From contig NZ_LAYJ01000131.1 in assembly GCF_000981035.1 (NCBI RefSeq), positions 1 through 64,000 of the forward strand: a stretch of DNA of 64,000 nt, written 5' to 3'. Made by a program: the position numbers and the translations under genes. Within the stretch, counting starts at the first letter, position 1, and the number at the start of each line of letters is the position of its first letter. This document shows positions 15,257 through 23,972 of the stretch, piece after piece. The notes beneath the pieces were generated by a model. That model was given only the letters and a program-made list of their open reading frames with translations. It was not told the DNA's origin and did not search any database. Source of the DNA: Christensenella hongkongensis (GTDB lineage Bacteria > Bacillota > Clostridia > Christensenellales > Christensenellaceae).

Positions 15257-17144
15257 GCCCAACCGTTTACTCGCGGGCAGGTACCGCCTGATTGAACAGA
15301 TTGACGCCGGCGGATCTGCATACATATATAAAGCGATTGACGAGCGCACCAAGCAGGAGGTTGCCGTCAAAATATTAAAGCCGGAGCTGACTCAAAACGA
15401 GGAGTTTGTCCAACGCTTTAAAAAGGAAGTGCAGGCCTCGCTGAAGCTTCGTCATGCCAATATCATCCGGGCATATGACGCCGGTCTGGACGACGGGACC
15501 TATTACATTGTGATGGATCTGATCCATGGTAAAACGCTCAAGCATTTGATCAATATCAATGGGCCGCTGCCATTAAAGTATGTGGTCAATGTGGCCAAAA
15601 AACTTTGTCTGGCGCTTGAATACGCGCACGTTAAAGGTTTTGTCCACAGGGATATCAAGCCGCATAATGTTATGATCGACATGACAGGCGAGCCGTTTAT
15701 CGCGGATTTTGGGATTGCGCGCAATATCGCACAGAATACAATTACAGTGGAAGATAACAACGTGATGGGCTCGGTGCATTATTTTTCACCGGAGCAGGCG
15801 CGCGGAGAGCGCGTAGATAAGCGTTCGGATATTTATTCACTGGGGATACTGATTTATGAAATGCTGACGGGACACGTTCCCTTCGACGCGGACACTTCCG
15901 TTGCGATTGCATTAAAGCATATCAATGAGCTCATGCCTGACGTGCGGGATGAAATGCCGGATATTCCTGAGAGTATCAATAAAATCATTCAGAAAGCGAC
16001 GCAAAAGGATAAGCATTTCAGGTACAAATCGGCATTCAATATGTACGAAGATCTGCAGCGTTGCCTTTCGGAGCCGGATGGGGAATATATCAGATATACG
16101 GAAAGCAAGCGCGTGCAGCAGCATATGGAGGAGCAACAGGCCAAACGCTCCAAAAGGAGCCTGAAACGGCTGTTTATCATGTTTGGGATTGCTGCCGTGA
16201 TCGTTTTTGCGATTATTGCGGTCGCAAGCGCTGTGATCAATTATAATGCGGAAAAGCCGATCTCTATGCCAAGCCTTGTTGGGATGACACAAAAAAGCGC
16301 GCAGGAGGCGGTTAAGGACATAACGCCCACGACTACGGTCACATACGAGTATTCCTCGCAGGCAGAGCAGGGAATTGTAATAGGTCAGGAACCGGAACCG
16401 GGCGTGCAGGTCAAACCGGGCGATCCGCTGAGTATTGTTGTGAGCAATGGAACGGGTACGGATACAATGCCGGATGTGACGAATATTGATATTACGCAGG
16501 CACAGAAAATTCTTGCAGAAAATGGCATTGAGGTCAACCAGATTGTAGATGATATTAACGGTGAGCAGCCTATCAACTATGTAATCAGCCAATATCCGCT
16601 TCCGGGGGAATCGATTTCCGCAAGCGGAAGCGTATGGCTTACGGTGAAGGCGTCGCCAAATGTTGAAAAGGTAAAGGTGGCGAATGTGCAGGGCGACGAT
16701 GTTTCCACTGCGCTTGAAAGCCTTAAGGCACAGGGGCTTACAACGTTTTTCCTTTACGAAAAGAGCTCTGACGAAAAAAAGGGTACTGTGATTTCACAAT
16801 CTCCACAGGAAAACATTGAACTTGCAGTGAACAAACCCATGACGCTGACCGTTTCAAGAAGCAGCGGAACGCGTTATTCCTACAACGGAGAAGCGCTGGA
16901 CCTTGTTATCCCCAAGGATGGGACGAAATTAAAGGTCGGTGTAAAGGGAGAAATTGACGGGATTCCGGTTTATTATATTATTTATGATACGATTGTACAA
17001 TCAGGCGAGCAGGAGATAGACCTGAAAAAGGCGACGCAGATTGTAATCGATTCGGATGAAGAATCGGTGGAAACTGAGCTGATTATATTTTTGAACGATA
17101 TTCAACTGAAATCGGAAACCGTTGAATTTACCAGGGGAGGTTAA
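15249..17144 (+). CDS. prkC: Membrane Ser/Thr protein kinase with three PASTA repeats (PrkC)
   Basis: This 631-residue protein has a cytoplasmic Hanks-type kinase domain (about 1-270) with VAVKILK (K41), HRDIKPHN (D135) and DFG (153-155). A single membrane helix lies near residues 308-330. Outside are three PASTA repeats (about 335-400, 403-470 and 472-538), recognisable by SQ/GQxPxPG-type motifs, then a C-terminal domain of about 90 residues that is not part of the standard core. PASTA repeats bind muropeptides and link cell-wall state to growth and dormancy exit. The ATG at 15249 overlaps stp and has GGAGG upstream. The rsgA, rpe and thiN neighbours are typical. Confidence 0.93.
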   Translation: MIEPNRLLAGRYRLIEQIDAGGSAYIYKAIDERTKQEVAVKILKPELTQNEEFVQRFKKEVQASLKLRHANIIRAYDAGLDDGTYYIVMDLIHGKTLKHLININGPLPLKYVVNVAKKLCLALEYAHVKGFVHRDIKPHNVMIDMTGEPFIADFGIARNIAQNTITVEDNNVMGSVHYFSPEQARGERVDKRSDIYSLGILIYEMLTGHVPFDADTSVAIALKHINELMPDVRDEMPDIPESINKIIQKATQKDKHFRYKSAFNMYEDLQRCLSEPDGEYIRYTESKRVQQHMEEQQAKRSKRSLKRLFIMFGIAAVIVFAIIAVASAVINYNAEKPISMPSLVGMTQKSAQEAVKDITPTTTVTYEYSSQAEQGIVIGQEPEPGVQVKPGDPLSIVVSNGTGTDTMPDVTNIDITQAQKILAENGIEVNQIVDDINGEQPINYVISQYPLPGESISASGSVWLTVKASPNVEKVKVANVQGDDVSTALESLKAQGLTTFFLYEKSSDEKKGTVISQSPQENIELAVNKPMTLTVSRSSGTRYSYNGEALDLVIPKDGTKLKVGVKGEIDGIPVYYIIYDTIVQSGEQEIDLKKATQIVIDSDEESVETELIIFLNDIQLKSETVEFTRGG

Positions 17145-17148
17145 GAAC

Positions 17149-18006
17149 ATTCAGGGCAGGATCGTAAAAGGAATTAGCGGCTTTTATTATGTAAGCGATC
17201 AGGATGGGCGCGTACATGAATGTAAAGCACGCGGAAAATTCCGAAAGGAAAAGATGACGCCGATGGTGGGCGACATTGTGGAGTTTGTCGAGCTTGAAGG
17301 TTATAGCTCGATTGAACAGATTTTACCACGCCGCAATTTTTTACTCCGTCCCGCAGTAGCGAATGTAGACAGTATGCTGCTGGTGATTTCTGCGGGAAAA
17401 CCCGCGCCGGACCTTTTTTTGTGCGATAAGCTGTTGATTCAGGCCGGTTGCGCCGGAATTAAACCTGTAGTGGTGATCAATAAATCGGATGAGAATACAG
17501 CGGGAATCGATCGTCTGGCAAATCAATACTGTGGTTATTATGATACGTTCGTGGTATCGGCACGCACGGGAGCGGGCATTGAAGCGCTCAAGAAAATGAT
17601 TTCCGGATTATGCGTATGCTTTGCAGGCCAGTCTGCCGTGGGGAAATCATCGATTATCAATGCGATTGATCCGGATTTTGAACAGGAGACCGGCGGACTC
17701 AGTAAAAAAACAGACAGGGGAAAGCATACAACCCGCCAGGCTGAGCTTTTGTATGTTCCTGCAATTCATGGATATGTGGTCGACACCCCGGGTTTCTCGA
17801 TGTATGAAATCGAAGGGATGCAGAAAAATGAAATATCCGCACATTATCCGGAGCTTCAAAAGTTTGCCGGAAATTGCCGCTTCACTTCTTGCCTGCACGA
17901 CAGGGAGCCGGATTGCGCCGTAAAGGATGCGGTAGAGGCGGGAGAAATAAACAAAGAGAGATATGACCGTTATTTACGGATTATACATTCACTGAAGGAG
18001 AGATAA
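17149..18006 (+). CDS. rsgA: Ribosome small-subunit-dependent GTPase A, apparent AUU start
   Basis: This 285-residue circularly permuted GTPase matures the 30S subunit. An N-terminal OB domain begins GRIVKGISGFYYV. The G domain has NKSD before the P-loop GQSAVGKSS, then GKHTTR and DTPGFS. A C-terminal zinc site reads CRFTSCLHDREPDC. No ATG or GTG lies at the expected start. AGGGGAGG (17133-17140) is eight bases before ATT at 17149, giving a start that matches the family's usual MxGRIxKGxGGFYYV. The only canonical alternative is TTG at 17122, which would put the ribosome-binding site inside the gene. It sits five bases from the prkC stop and six before rpe. Confidence 0.88.
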   Translation: MQGRIVKGISGFYYVSDQDGRVHECKARGKFRKEKMTPMVGDIVEFVELEGYSSIEQILPRRNFLLRPAVANVDSMLLVISAGKPAPDLFLCDKLLIQAGCAGIKPVVVINKSDENTAGIDRLANQYCGYYDTFVVSARTGAGIEALKKMISGLCVCFAGQSAVGKSSIINAIDPDFEQETGGLSKKTDRGKHTTRQAELLYVPAIHGYVVDTPGFSMYEIEGMQKNEISAHYPELQKFAGNCRFTSCLHDREPDCAVKDAVEAGEINKERYDRYLRIIHSLKER

Positions 18007-18011
18007 GAGAC

Positions 18012-18662
18012 ATGATCAAAGTAGCACCATCGTTATTGGCAGCCGATTTCTGTAACATGGAAAAAGGCGTACGGAAAATGGAAGAGGCGGGCGCGGATTA
18101 TTTGCACTGCGACGTCATGGACGGCGTATTTGTACCAAATTATTCGTTTGGCTTCCAGATGATTGAAGGACTCAAAAAGATTACGGATATCCCGCTTGAC
18201 GTTCATCTGATGATTACCCAGCCAGAGCGTTATATCGAGCGGTTTGCGCAGGCGGGATCGGATATCATTACCGTGCATGCAGAGGCAACAAAGCACCTGC
18301 AAAGAGTGCTGAAACAAATTGAACAATGCGGCAGGAAACCGGCCGTGGTTCTGAATCCGGCGACTCCTCTTGACATGATTCAATATGTGCTTGACGATGT
18401 GGATATGGTTCTTTTGATGTCCGTGAACCCTGGTTATGGCGGACAGGGCTTTATTCCTGTCGTTCTGCAGAAGGTAAGAGACCTGAAAGCGATGATCGAC
18501 GCGCATGGCAAGGAGATTGATATTGAAATCGACGGCGGGGTAAACTTTGAAAATGCTCCAAAGCTTATCGAGGCGGGCGCAAATGTGCTTGTTGCGGGCA
18601 GCAGCGTATTTAATGATCCGGATCCGGCGTTGGCCGTAAAAAGATTGCGGGAGAGCAAATAG
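18012..18662 (+). CDS. rpe: Ribulose-phosphate 3-epimerase
   Basis: This 216-residue TIM barrel interconverts ribulose 5-phosphate and xylulose 5-phosphate in the pentose phosphate pathway. Family motifs are KVAPSLLAADF at the N-terminus, HCDVMDGVFVPN, LDVHLMI, VLLMSVNPGYGGQGF and IDGGVN near the C-terminus, with the metal-binding His and Asp residues present. AAGGAGAG precedes the ATG six bases after rsgA. It is an unremarkable full-length member, cotranscribed with the stp-prkC-rsgA group. Confidence 0.96.
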   Translation: MIKVAPSLLAADFCNMEKGVRKMEEAGADYLHCDVMDGVFVPNYSFGFQMIEGLKKITDIPLDVHLMITQPERYIERFAQAGSDIITVHAEATKHLQRVLKQIEQCGRKPAVVLNPATPLDMIQYVLDDVDMVLLMSVNPGYGGQGFIPVVLQKVRDLKAMIDAHGKEIDIEIDGGVNFENAPKLIEAGANVLVAGSSVFNDPDPALAVKRLRESK

Positions 18663-18664
18663 TA

Positions 18665-19303
18665 ATGAAGGTATTGATGGTTGCGTCCGGGCAGCGGCCC
18701 GGGCGCGGCTTATTGCTTAAAAGGGCTGCGGAAACAGACTATGTGGTTGCAATCGACGGAGGGCTCCATGCGCTTCATGACGCAGGAATTCTGCCGCAGC
18801 TTATTGTAGGAGACCTGGATTCGGTTGATCAGGAGCTGGTTTTCCAATACCGGCGTATGGAGTGTGAGTTCCTGACCGCACAGGAGGAGAAAAACGAAAC
18901 AGACGCAATGCTTGCTCTTGATGAGGCAATCGGGCGTGGCGCATCGGAAATTATATTTCTGGGCGCGACAGGAGGCAGAATTGATCATTTGCTTTCCAAT
19001 CTGATGCTGCTTAAGCGTGCTTATGAAAAAAGTGTGCCGCTTACGATTGAGGACGATCTGCAGGAAATAGAACTTTATACAGGCCGTTTTGAAATATGCG
19101 GGCAGGTGGGACAAACCGTATCAATCATTCCGGTGAATGAAAAAGCCGTCGTAAATGCAAGCGGGCTTTATTATCCGTTGGATGAGCTCGAGCTTCGCAA
19201 TGATAAACCAAGGGGCGTGAGTAATATTTTTACAAGACCGCGCGCACAGATACAGAGCAGCGATTTTGTATTTATCATGAGGGATAAAGAGATAAAAAAA
19301 TAG
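18665..19303 (+). CDS. thiN: Thiamine pyrophosphokinase
   Basis: This 212-residue protein transfers pyrophosphate from ATP to thiamine, making thiamine diphosphate. Motifs include AIDGGLHALHDAGILPQLIVGD, DLDSV, the ExNETDAMLALDEA segment and LGATGGRIDHLL, all typical of bacterial thiamine pyrophosphokinases. It starts three bases after rpe, with only a weak GGGAG upstream, so translation may be coupled. It ends the operon at a hairpin terminator. Its product is the cofactor of the E1 enzyme at 5743-7764, though no direct link is implied. Confidence 0.93.
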   Translation: MKVLMVASGQRPGRGLLLKRAAETDYVVAIDGGLHALHDAGILPQLIVGDLDSVDQELVFQYRRMECEFLTAQEEKNETDAMLALDEAIGRGASEIIFLGATGGRIDHLLSNLMLLKRAYEKSVPLTIEDDLQEIELYTGRFEICGQVGQTVSIIPVNEKAVVNASGLYYPLDELELRNDKPRGVSNIFTRPRAQIQSSDFVFIMRDKEIKK

Positions 19304-19330
19304 GACAGATACAAAATCTGTCCTTTTGTT
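19303..19330. terminator. Bidirectional terminator between thiN and rpmB
   Basis: GGACAGAT (19303-19310) pairs with ATCTGTCC (19316-19323) over a five-base loop. TTTTGTTTT follows on the plus strand. On the minus strand the stem is followed by TA and seven T, from the A-run at the thiN end. It should stop both convergent transcripts. Confidence 0.85.
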
Positions 19331-19337
19331 TTCAAAA

Positions 19338-19529
19338 TTATACGTAACGCTCTACTTTTCCAGAACGCAAGCAACGTGTACAAACATATTTTCTGGTAGG
19401 AGTACCATTTTCAATGACTCTGACGCGCTGTACGTTTGGAGCCCAAATTCTCTTTGACGTTCTGTGTGAGTGACTGACCTTGTTGCCGGAAGAAACGCCT
19501 TTGGAACAAATTTCACAATATCTTGCCAT
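19338..19529 (-). CDS. rpmB: 50S ribosomal protein L28
   Basis: This 63-residue basic protein starts MARYCEICSKG and contains NKVSHSHRTSKR, the L28 signature. It keeps four cysteines as two CxxC pairs (CEIC, CTRC), the zinc-binding form of L28. It is monocistronic and opposite to its neighbours, a common placement beside asp23 in Clostridia. GGGAGGTG precedes its ATG on the minus strand. Confidence 0.96.
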   Translation of the reverse strand: MARYCEICSKGVSSGNKVSHSHRTSKRIWAPNVQRVRVIENGTPTRKYVCTRCLRSGKVERYV

Positions 19530-19571
19530 CTAAAACACCTCCCTCTTGGTGTATACGTTCAAACAGCATTT

Positions 19572-19600
19572 ATTTTACCATGAAAGGGAACCGCGCGCAA
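19572..19600 (-). promoter_or_regulatory. Candidate promoter of rpmB
   Basis: On the minus strand TTGCGC (plus 19595-19600) and TAAAAT (plus 19572-19577) are separated by 17 bases. Transcription would start near 19565 and give a 35-base leader with a strong ribosome-binding site. Confidence 0.5.
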
Positions 19601-19666
19601 GAGTTTTTTTGAAACAATTCAGATTGCCTGTAAGTATTTTTTATGAGGCCGGACATGGATATTCGT

Positions 19667-19695
19667 TTGATATTGTAATAAATATGTTATATAAT
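19667..19695 (+). promoter_or_regulatory. SigA-type promoter of asp23-fakA
   Basis: TTGATA (19667-19672), a 17-base spacer and TATAAT (19690-19695). The expected start is near 19702, followed by TAGGAGGT and the ATG at 19727. Confidence 0.8.
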
Positions 19696-19726
19696 ACTTA
19701 TAATAAACCATTAGGAGGTTCATTCC

Positions 19727-20080
19727 ATGAGTGCAACTTTAAAAACTGATTTAGGAAAAATCGAGTATAACGAACCCTATATTGCGTCAATCGCGGGATA
19801 CAGCGCATTAGAGTGTTATGGACTGGTTGGAATGTCGCAAAAAAATATAACGGAAATGATCTCGAACCTTTTTAAAGGCGACAATCTCAAAAAGGGCGTA
19901 AAAATAAAGACAGACGGCTCGGAAAATGTGATCGTTGAGCTGTACATTACTGTAAAATATGGCGTTTCCCTTGCTGCGGTAGCGGAAAACATCATTGATA
20001 AAGTAAAATATTCTATTGAAAAAGAAACCGGACTGAATGTGCAGAGCGTAGACATTATTGTGCAGGGCATTCAGATCTAA
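19727..20080 (+). CDS. Asp23/Gls24 family envelope stress protein
   Basis: This 117-residue protein belongs to the alkaline-shock Asp23 family: LGKIEYNEPYIASIAGYSA at the N-terminus and VELYITVKYGVSLAAVAENI in the middle, ending with VDIIVQGIQI. Family members lie at the inner face of the membrane and are linked to envelope stress; the biochemical role is not settled. It is followed after 13 bases by a DAK2/DegV-type fatty-acid kinase gene, a pairing seen throughout Firmicutes. It has its own strong promoter and AGGAGG. Confidence 0.93.
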   Translation: MSATLKTDLGKIEYNEPYIASIAGYSALECYGLVGMSQKNITEMISNLFKGDNLKKGVKIKTDGSENVIVELYITVKYGVSLAAVAENIIDKVKYSIEKETGLNVQSVDIIVQGIQI

Positions 20081-20093
20081 GGGGGTTTAGTGA

Positions 20094-21752
20094 TTGATTG
20101 AAGCGCTTGACGGTCAGCGGCTGAAGGAGATGATCCTCGGCGCTGCCGCGACACTCGAAAAAAACAAGGACGCACTTGATGCGCTCAACGTATTTCCCGT
20201 TCCTGATGGGGATACGGGAACAAATATGTCTCTTACGATGATCACTGCCGCAAAAGAAGTGGCGGCTGTGCAGGACGACAGTATCAACTCTGTTGTGAAG
20301 GCGCTGAGTCTTGGGGCACTTAAGGGTGCGCGGGGTAATTCCGGCGTTATCCTGTCGCAGATATTTGCCGGTTTTGCGGATGCGATGGCAAAGGCAGACC
20401 ATATAGACACGGTTATTTTTGCAGGTGCTTTGCGAAATGGCGTGGATTATGCGTATAAAGCCGTGATGAAACCCAAGGAGGGTACGATTCTCACCGTTGC
20501 AACCAAGATGGCAGACGCGGCGGAGCTCATTGCCACCAAATCTGACGATTTGTACAAGCAGATCGACTATGTGATTCAGGAGGGCGAAAAAGCGCTTAAG
20601 GAAACGCCTGAGCAGCTTCCCGTGCTGAAGGAAGCAGGGGTGGTAGATGCTGGCGGCGCAGGGTTCCTTGTCATTATGGTTGGACTGAAGGCTGTCCTGG
20701 ACGGGAATGTGATCGATAGCGGTGCAATCCTTGACGAACAAAAGGTTGTCGTGGATTTTTCAAATCTTGACAACTCAAAGGACGATATACAATTTGGATA
20801 TTGCACTGAATTTTTTATTAAAAACCTTTACCCTGATGTGAAGGAACGTGATATCGACGCGTACAGGGGTAATCTCGCAAAAATTGGGGATTGCGTACTT
20901 GTGGTGGGCGATCTTTCCCTGGTGAAAACGCACGTGCATACCAATGAACCCGGGCTTGCGCTTCAATATGCGCAGATTTTGGGAGAACTCAGTCATATTA
21001 AGATCGATAATATGCGCGAGCAGCACAGGGAACTTTCGGAAATCGATCCGCAGGCGGCCGCAGAGGCGGTGGCGATCCCTGCGGATATACCGGAACGGGA
21101 TGTGGCTGTAGTAGCCGTTGTAGCGGGCGATGGCATCAGGACGATTTTCAGCGATTGGCAAATTGAAGCGTTTGTAGAGGGCGGACAGTCGATGAATCCG
21201 TCGACGGACGATATTCTGCATGCAATTAAAAATGCGCCGTCCCGCAATGTAATCGTTTTGCCAAATAATAAAAATATTATTCTGGCTGCGGATCAAGCGG
21301 CTGAAATGAGCGACAAAAATGTAAAGGTTATTAAAACGAAATCAATCCCACAGGGTATTGCAGCAGCTGTCGCTTATGATCCGGACGCCGATATCGACGT
21401 CAACGTAAAAAAGATGGAGCGCGTGACGGGGCAGGTTAAAACCGGCCTGATTACAAATGCTGTACGCGATACCAAAATGAACGGAAACAGCATCAAAAAG
21501 GATGATTTGATTGGTATTTATGAAAGCGATATCGTAGCGAACGGCAAAGAGCTTCCTAAGGTATTTGAGCAGCTGTTACAAAAAATGACGGATGAGGATT
21601 CTGAGCTTATCACGCTCTATTATGGCGATGGCACGGATGAAGGACAGGCACAGGGGCTTGCGGAAAAAGCGGAAGAACTGTTTGACGGGTGCGATGTAGA
21701 AATGCACTATGGAGGCCAACCGGTTTATCCGTATATTTTATCGGTGGAATAA
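20094..21752 (+). CDS. fakA: DAK2-domain fatty acid kinase-like protein (FakA/YloV family)
   Basis: This 552-residue cytoplasmic protein starts with a DAK2 kinase domain: NVFPVPDGDTGTNMSLT with the metal-binding aspartates, then GARGNSGVILSQIFAGF and DAGGAGFL. A middle domain and a DegV-like C-terminal half follow. In studied members it phosphorylates fatty acids held by a FakB/DegV protein for use in phospholipid synthesis. No separate FakB gene is adjacent. The start is TTG at 20094, seven bases after AAGGGGG; no ATG is available nearby. A terminator follows. Confidence 0.9.
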   Translation: MIEALDGQRLKEMILGAAATLEKNKDALDALNVFPVPDGDTGTNMSLTMITAAKEVAAVQDDSINSVVKALSLGALKGARGNSGVILSQIFAGFADAMAKADHIDTVIFAGALRNGVDYAYKAVMKPKEGTILTVATKMADAAELIATKSDDLYKQIDYVIQEGEKALKETPEQLPVLKEAGVVDAGGAGFLVIMVGLKAVLDGNVIDSGAILDEQKVVVDFSNLDNSKDDIQFGYCTEFFIKNLYPDVKERDIDAYRGNLAKIGDCVLVVGDLSLVKTHVHTNEPGLALQYAQILGELSHIKIDNMREQHRELSEIDPQAAAEAVAIPADIPERDVAVVAVVAGDGIRTIFSDWQIEAFVEGGQSMNPSTDDILHAIKNAPSRNVIVLPNNKNIILAADQAAEMSDKNVKVIKTKSIPQGIAAAVAYDPDADIDVNVKKMERVTGQVKTGLITNAVRDTKMNGNSIKKDDLIGIYESDIVANGKELPKVFEQLLQKMTDEDSELITLYYGDGTDEGQAQGLAEKAEELFDGCDVEMHYGGQPVYPYILSVE

Positions 21753-21766
21753 TCAAAATCGCGACA

Positions 21767-21797
21767 AAAGCCGGCATGAAAAACGTGTCGGCTTTTT
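21767..21797 (+). terminator. Intrinsic terminator after fakA
   Basis: AAAGCCGGCATG (21767-21778) pairs with CGTGTCGGCTTT (21784-21795) through 12 bp with two G-U wobbles and a five-A loop, ending in TTTTT. Confidence 0.85.
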
Positions 21798-21863
21798 CAT
21801 ACGCGGCATTCGCTTATGCGGCGGTCAAAAAAGGTTTGGGATCATATTGACCAGGAGTATTAT

Positions 21864-23879
21864 ATGAAATTATCGGAGCCGGTTACGAGCCTCACAGGCA
21901 TTGGGGAGAAAACGGCGAAAACATTAAAAAAGGTAGAAATAGGCACGATTCGCGATCTGGTCTATTATTTGCCGCGCGCATATAAGGATTTTTCGGTTTG
22001 TAAGAAAATAGGGGACGTTAAGTTTGGCGAGACCGCTTTTTTTGAGGTTAAGGTTTTTACACCGCCACAGGTAAAGAGGATACGCAGGGGGCTTGAAATT
22101 ACTTCATTTCAGGTAACAGATGCAACGGGTATCGTTACAGTCGATATATTCAATCAGATTTATATCAAAAATAATATCGTACAGGGAAAGACTTTGTATC
22201 TTTATGGAAAGCTGGAATTTAAATACGGAAAGATGAAGCTCTCTTCACCTGAAATTTATTTCAAAAAGCCGGAGGACAATTTTTTGCCGATCTATCCGCT
22301 GACGGCGGGCCTCAATCAGAATATGATGCGTAAATTTTCCAAAGAGGCATTGCGCCATATGGAAGTGAACGAGCCGTATTCCGATGCTTTTTTGCGTGAG
22401 TTTAAGCTGTATGACCTGAAAAGCGCGCTTCAGGCAGTTCATTTTCCTTCGGAGCTGTCAGTGGTGGAAAAGGCACGTAAACGCGTGGTATTTGATGAGC
22501 TTCTGGTATTTAACCGTATGCTGGATTTGCTTGGACAAGAGCAGCGGCAGGAAAGCAGGGTGATCATTAAACCGGGGGAGAGCGATTGTTTTACCCGGAA
22601 GCTGGGCTTTACGCCGACACGCGCGCAGGAACGGGTTATGCGCGAAATCAGGGATGATTTGCAGGGAACAGTTTATATGAACCGTTTGGTGCAGGGGGAT
22701 GTGGGAAGCGGAAAAACTGTGATCGCGTTTTATGCGATGAATTGTATGCGCGAAAATGGATATCAAAGCATTTTGATGGCGCCGACAGAGATATTGGCAA
22801 AGCAGCATTACGAGACGGCGCGGGAACTTTTTGACGAAGAAGAAATCGTATGCCTTACGGGAGCGGGTACAGCCAAAAAAAAGGCGCAACAGCGTGAATT
22901 GATCGAAAGCGGAAAAGCCCGCATTATCATTGGCACGCATGCGCTGTTATATGGAGATATCGCCTGCCAAAACCTGGGCCTTATTATTACGGATGAGCAG
23001 CACCGCTTTGGCGTGAAGCAGCGAGCTGCCCTTTCGGGAGCGGGAAACGATGTGCATACGCTGATTATGTCGGCAACGCCGATCCCAAGATCGCTTTCGC
23101 TTGTGCTTTTTGGGCAGACGGATATTTCGATTGTCGACGAGCTTCCGGCAGGGCGCAAGCCGGTAAAGACTTACCTGATCCATGACAATAAATATAAGGA
23201 TATGATCGGCTTTATCCAAAACGAGCTGCGTAAGGGAAGGCAGGCTTATATCGTTTGTCCGCTGATTGAGGACAGCGAGGGAATGGATGCAAAATCTGCA
23301 AAGCAGATGTTTGAGGAGCTCAAAGAATGCTATCCGGGCTTCGAGATGGCGCTGATTCATGGCAAGATGAAAAATGCTGAAAAGCAGGCGGTCATGGAGG
23401 GCTTTGCCGAGGGAAAGATTCATATTCTGGTTTCGACGACGGTAATCGAGGTGGGCATCAATGTTCCGAATACGACGGTGATGGCGGTGATGAACGCAGA
23501 GCGTTTTGGGCTTGCCCAGCTTCACCAGCTCAGGGGCCGTGTGGGGCGCGGCAGGGAGCAAGCGTATTGTTTCCTTGTTTCAGATAACCAGAACGCCTAC
23601 GAACGCCTGCGCGAGCTTGTAAAGACGAACGACGGATTTGTAATCGCAGAAAAGGATATGCAGCTTCGCGGAACGGGCGATATGCTTGGTACAAGGCAGC
23701 ACGGAATGGGCACGTTAAAGGTTGCGAACCTGATTGCGGACATGGAGCTGCTCATAGCGACGAGAGATGTATTGCAGGCAATGAAGCAAACAGAGCGGTT
23801 TGCTTTGGAATACGCTTCCATTACGCGGATTGCTGAAGAAAACCTGAAGGAAAAATTGATTGAAATAGCGCTTAATTAA
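21864..23879 (+). CDS. recG: ATP-dependent DNA helicase RecG
   Basis: This 671-residue helicase has an N-terminal wedge/OB domain (VTSLTGIGEKTAKTLKK; FEVKVFTPPQ) and superfamily 2 motor motifs: Walker A LVQGDVGSGKT, APTEILAKQH, DEQHRFG (DEQH box), MSATPIPRS, and QLRGRVGRG as motif VI. It regresses stalled replication forks and processes recombination intermediates. An ATG at 21816 would add 16 residues, but AGGAG at 21853-21857 supports the ATG at 21864 and gives the family's usual N-terminus. The length is standard. Confidence 0.96.
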   Translation: MKLSEPVTSLTGIGEKTAKTLKKVEIGTIRDLVYYLPRAYKDFSVCKKIGDVKFGETAFFEVKVFTPPQVKRIRRGLEITSFQVTDATGIVTVDIFNQIYIKNNIVQGKTLYLYGKLEFKYGKMKLSSPEIYFKKPEDNFLPIYPLTAGLNQNMMRKFSKEALRHMEVNEPYSDAFLREFKLYDLKSALQAVHFPSELSVVEKARKRVVFDELLVFNRMLDLLGQEQRQESRVIIKPGESDCFTRKLGFTPTRAQERVMREIRDDLQGTVYMNRLVQGDVGSGKTVIAFYAMNCMRENGYQSILMAPTEILAKQHYETARELFDEEEIVCLTGAGTAKKKAQQRELIESGKARIIIGTHALLYGDIACQNLGLIITDEQHRFGVKQRAALSGAGNDVHTLIMSATPIPRSLSLVLFGQTDISIVDELPAGRKPVKTYLIHDNKYKDMIGFIQNELRKGRQAYIVCPLIEDSEGMDAKSAKQMFEELKECYPGFEMALIHGKMKNAEKQAVMEGFAEGKIHILVSTTVIEVGINVPNTTVMAVMNAERFGLAQLHQLRGRVGRGREQAYCFLVSDNQNAYERLRELVKTNDGFVIAEKDMQLRGTGDMLGTRQHGMGTLKVANLIADMELLIATRDVLQAMKQTERFALEYASITRIAEENLKEKLIEIALN

Positions 23880-23889
23880 AACAGAATGC

Positions 23890-23919
23890 TTGACAGGAAG
23901 CAAACATGTGTATTATTAT
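23890..23919 (+). promoter_or_regulatory. Candidate promoter of the histidine operon
   Basis: A perfect TTGACA (23890-23895) is followed after 18 bases by TATTAT (23914-23919). It lies between recG and hisZ and is the only good promoter found for the eight his genes. No T-box, attenuator or his-rich leader peptide was seen before hisZ. Confidence 0.65.
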
Positions 23920-23972
23920 GGTAATGTGATAGCGATTTACTACGCTAAATTATTTTTTGAGTGAGTACTGAA

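Noticed and set aside
17122-17148. TTG at 17122 as the rsgA start
   Set aside because: It would place the excellent AGGGGAGG inside the coding region and add nine residues absent from the family; no ribosome-binding site precedes it.
19546-19749. Plus-strand frame overlapping the rpmB and asp23 promoters
   Set aside because: It covers two opposed promoters and the asp23 ribosome-binding site, and its product looks random.
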